DNA from: Gerris lacustris
Taxonomy: Eukaryota > Arthropoda > Insecta > Hemiptera > Gerridae
Assembly (NCBI GenBank): GCA_951217055.1
Contig: OX578280.1
Coordinates: 63,683,633 to 63,747,632 of the forward strand
Reading direction: 5' to 3'
DNA: 64,000 nucleotides
The notes below the pieces were generated by a model that did not search any database, was not told where the DNA came from, and was given only the letters and a program-made list of their open reading frames with translations. Shown piece by piece: positions 61,505 through 64,000 of this stretch. Numbering within the stretch: the first letter of the stretch is position 1; each line of letters starts with the position of its first letter. A program made the translations under genes and the position numbers.

Positions 61505-61985
61505 TTTTAATGCTACAATACATTTTAAAAAAATCGGTCCGACAAAACTCAGACTAACTTTCTCATGTACGAGTTCATAATTACTTAGCCCGGTGTTTTC
61601 CATTAATTAATTTTAGAGTTTTCGTTGGTACATTTAATTATTATTGAACATTTTATCAAATGTATCATAAAAAAAACTTCTCGTAGGCGGGGAATCGAAC
61701 CCGGCCTTTCTCCTTCCGCGTTTAAAGCTAATTTCTAAGGAACTAGATTTTTCACGGGAAAACGGCTTATAACGTTAAATTGAAATGACTAATACTTATC
61801 GGCCCAGTTGTTTAGGCTCCAGGCGACTGTACAGACAGACATTTTTTTAAAAAATAACTTTTTTGGACTCAGGGGACCTCTAAACGTGTAAATCCATCAA
61901 ATTTATCAAAATCCATAATTTTTTTAAATCAAAATCGGATTTTTGTGTCATCACAATACTTTCTCTTTATATGAGAAAGTAAAAA
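61505..61985 (+). repeat. Interspersed repeat family E, complete-looking copy
   Basis: Colinear with 29215-29835: CGGTCCGACAAAACTCAGAC, ACGAGTTCATAATTACTTAG, GGCGGGGAATCGAACCCGG (a B-box-like word in complement), CAGACAGAC and CTTTCTCTTTATATGAGAAAG. No coding frame. Confidence 0.72.
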
Positions 61986-62024
61986 AAGAAACTAAATATT
62001 TTAGTCCATAGTATAACAAGTGTT

Positions 62025-63240
62025 ATTTATTATGAGGAGCTAAGAAGGTCAGAAAAGGACATAACAAGTATTCTTCAACCCAAAATTAATATATGGAGAA
62101 AAGATGAAATGGAAAAAAGCAATAGTTCAATTTTGAACTTCAAGGCGTAAAACAATAAATGGTTATTCTTAATAATGGGATGTCGATTGCCGATAAGGGG
62201 CCTCAATCGAATCTTTAGGAGACAAAGGTTAGAAGTTGCATGAAAAAGAAAAACTCTGTATTTTGCTGTTTCCTTGAAAAGTGTGACAGAGGGTCAGAAG
62301 GGGAAACAATGAGAGAACTGAATGCCGGAAAATGAATGTCGCTTGTTTTTAACCCGGTAGCTGCAATTCAGAACAATAAGTAAAAAAAGATATATTTAAT
62401 AACAATAGTTTAAACAGAAAGTATGTTTTTTATAATTATTTAATAACTTCTACTACATTTGAAAACCTTATTTAAAAAAAAGAAAAAAGTCTCCTACATG
62501 AGCTTACGGTTTTAACAAATGTTGTATAACATTTTACGTTTATATCGACCGCGTATATGCGCAGTCTTCTGATCCAATTCTTATATCATAATAAGTATTA
62601 TTTTAGAAGCCAAGACGGACAAAACACGTATTCTTTAATATTAGAAGTTAAGAGAAGGCTAGAGGGTGACATAATAAGAGTAATATGCAATTTATTATTA
62701 GGCGCTAAGAAGCTCAAAAAAGTGACATAACAAGTTTTGTCTCGTACCGGACTGACTGGTCGAAAAAGAATTTAAATAGAAAAAAAAAGTTTATAAATAG
62801 AGATAAAAATATAGTTTGATTAAGATCTGAAAGTAGTTGTCTTAATTGAATTCTTAAGTAGTTAATAGTAATATTTATAACAAAACAAAAAGACAGACTT
62901 CAGTTTCATTAAAAGTGTTATTAATTTATTATTAGAAGTTAAGGAGCCCAGAGCTGGGCACTGGCATTACTACAAGTATTCTTCATTATTAGGAGCTAAG
63001 AAGGCCAGACTTGTTATGTCCTGCGTCCTGGTCTGGTCTTCTTAGCTCCTAATAATGAAGAAAACTTGTTATGTCATTATGTATTAGGAGCTAAGAAGGC
63101 CAGAGCTAGATATAATAAGTGTTATTTATTATTAGGATTAGGACCTAAGAAGGCCAGAGCAAGACATAACAAGTATTGTTTTATTATTAGGAGCTAAGAA
63201 GTTCAGAGCAAAACATAACAAGTACTAGTCTTTAGGCCCG
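62025..63240. repeat. Dispersed short repeat (GGAGCTAAGAAGGCCAGA type)
   Basis: The words TATTAGGAGCTAAGAAGG and GACATAACAAGTATT recur at 62025-62075, 62600-62740 and, in tandem with a spacing of roughly 55-90 bp, at 62935-63240. One unit is inverted to make the palindrome at 62981-63060. Confidence 0.75.
62981..63060. repeat. 80-bp palindrome with 29-bp arms
   Basis: 62981-63009 and 63032-63060 are inverted repeats with 28 of 29 positions matching (CTTCATTATTAGGAGCTAAG... and its complement), around a 22-bp loop. Confidence 0.92.
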
Positions 63241-63409
63241 TAGTAACGGGCAGAATGTTGCCTTATCAATAAAAAATCATTTCAAGGAGAGTCGTCGCCA
63301 TCGTCGGGACACTTCTCAATTATAAATAAATAAATGAATAATTCAAATATAAATTTAAAAAAAAAATAATAAATTGCAAGAAAAAAATCATTAATTATAT
63401 TCAATAGGA
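63241..63409. other. Spacer, no gene
   Basis: Short noncoding stretch between two repeat arrays. Confidence 0.4.
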
Positions 63410-64000
63410 ATGAGTTCGCGGTCTCCAGTTATACTTAAACCCAAAGAGCCAAATATGATGTCTAGTTATTTTTTATTAATTGCATTAAAAGAAAAAGAGC
63501 TGAGTTATTATTAAGTTATTATTAAGTTAGTTATTATTAAAATGAATTATAATTAAAATGAATGAGTCTCGCGCTGCCCAGTTATACTTAAACAGAAGGA
63601 GCCACGTGCTGTCTAGTTATTTCTTATTAATTGCATTAACAGAAAAAGAGCTAGGAGATAATTAGTTATAATTAAAATTAATGAGTCTCGCGCTGCCCAG
63701 TTATACTTAAACAGAAGGAGCCACGTGATGTCTAGTTATGTCTTATTAATTGTATTTAAAGAAAAAGAGCTGAGAGATAATTAGTTATATTTAAAATGAA
63801 TAAGTCTCGCACTGACCAGTTATACTTAAACAGAAGGAGCCACGTGATGTCTAGTTATGTCTTATTAATTGTATTTAAAGAAAAAAAGCTGAGATAATTA
63901 GTTATATTTAAAATGAATAAGTCTCGCACTGACCAGTTATACTTAAACAGAAGGAGCCACGTGATGTCTAGTTATGTCATATTAATTGTATTTAAAGAAA
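63410..64000. repeat. About 119-bp satellite array, running off the window
   Basis: About five units, marked by GTCTCGC at 63565, 63684, 63804 and 63921 (spacings 119, 120 and 117). Each contains CCAGTTATACTTAAACAGAA and GGAGCCACGTG. The first unit (63410) is the most diverged and the last ones are nearly identical, as expected if the array is homogenised beyond the window edge. Confidence 0.93.

Overview
The window is animal nuclear DNA: very AT-rich and gene-poor, packed with nested transposable elements, (AT)n tracts and minisatellites, with exons bounded by GT/AG splice sites. The only host gene I can support is a nicotinic acetylcholine receptor (nAChR) alpha-type subunit on the + strand. 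Two of its exons are seen, at 5427-5610 (Cys-loop) and 45176-45392 (agonist loop C and start of TM1), separated by one intron of 39,565 bp. The exons join in frame across that intron. The upstream exons (signal peptide, N-terminal domain) and downstream exons (TM1-TM4) are not recognised here. The Copia-type retrotransposon, hAT-like elements and other repeat types fit an arthropod, perhaps a hemipteran insect. That placement is an inference; a mollusc or other invertebrate is not excluded by two exons.

Layout. 1-5.4 kb: a 33-bp minisatellite, an interspersed repeat bounded by (AT)n, and short GGCTTCGCC-type repeats. 5.4-45.2 kb: the giant intron. It holds a 5'-truncated non-LTR retrotransposon with a 13-bp target duplication (12239-13297) and an intact, young-looking Copia element in antisense (16070-20583). 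It also holds a 620-bp-arm palindrome built from two copies of a LINE 3' end (22211-23508), a third copy of that LINE end (32.2-33.1 kb), several inverted-repeat (MITE/foldback) elements and a 22-copy minisatellite (33693-34334). Downstream of the second exon, 45.4-64 kb is noncoding. It contains foldback elements, a tRNA-like sequence, a Ty3/gypsy RT fragment, a complete 356-bp hAT MITE with an 8-bp target duplication (60438-60793), and a roughly 119-bp tandem array that runs off the window end.

The strongest candidate for something not well described is a roughly 560-bp repeat family present four times (10.2, 14.5, 34.8 and 50.4 kb). Each copy carries a conserved short ORF encoding the same roughly 47-residue N-terminus, preceded by a hairpin region and bounded by a short inverted motif. 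It looks like a non-autonomous derivative of a larger protein-coding element; a tyrosine-recombinase (Crypton-like) parent is my tentative guess. Apart from the nAChR gene and the Copia polyprotein, I find no intact protein gene. Long reading frames inside (AT)n, minisatellites and poly-C are treated as artefacts. Boundaries of interspersed repeats were found by eye from copy-to-copy comparison and are approximate unless terminal repeats or target duplications are cited.
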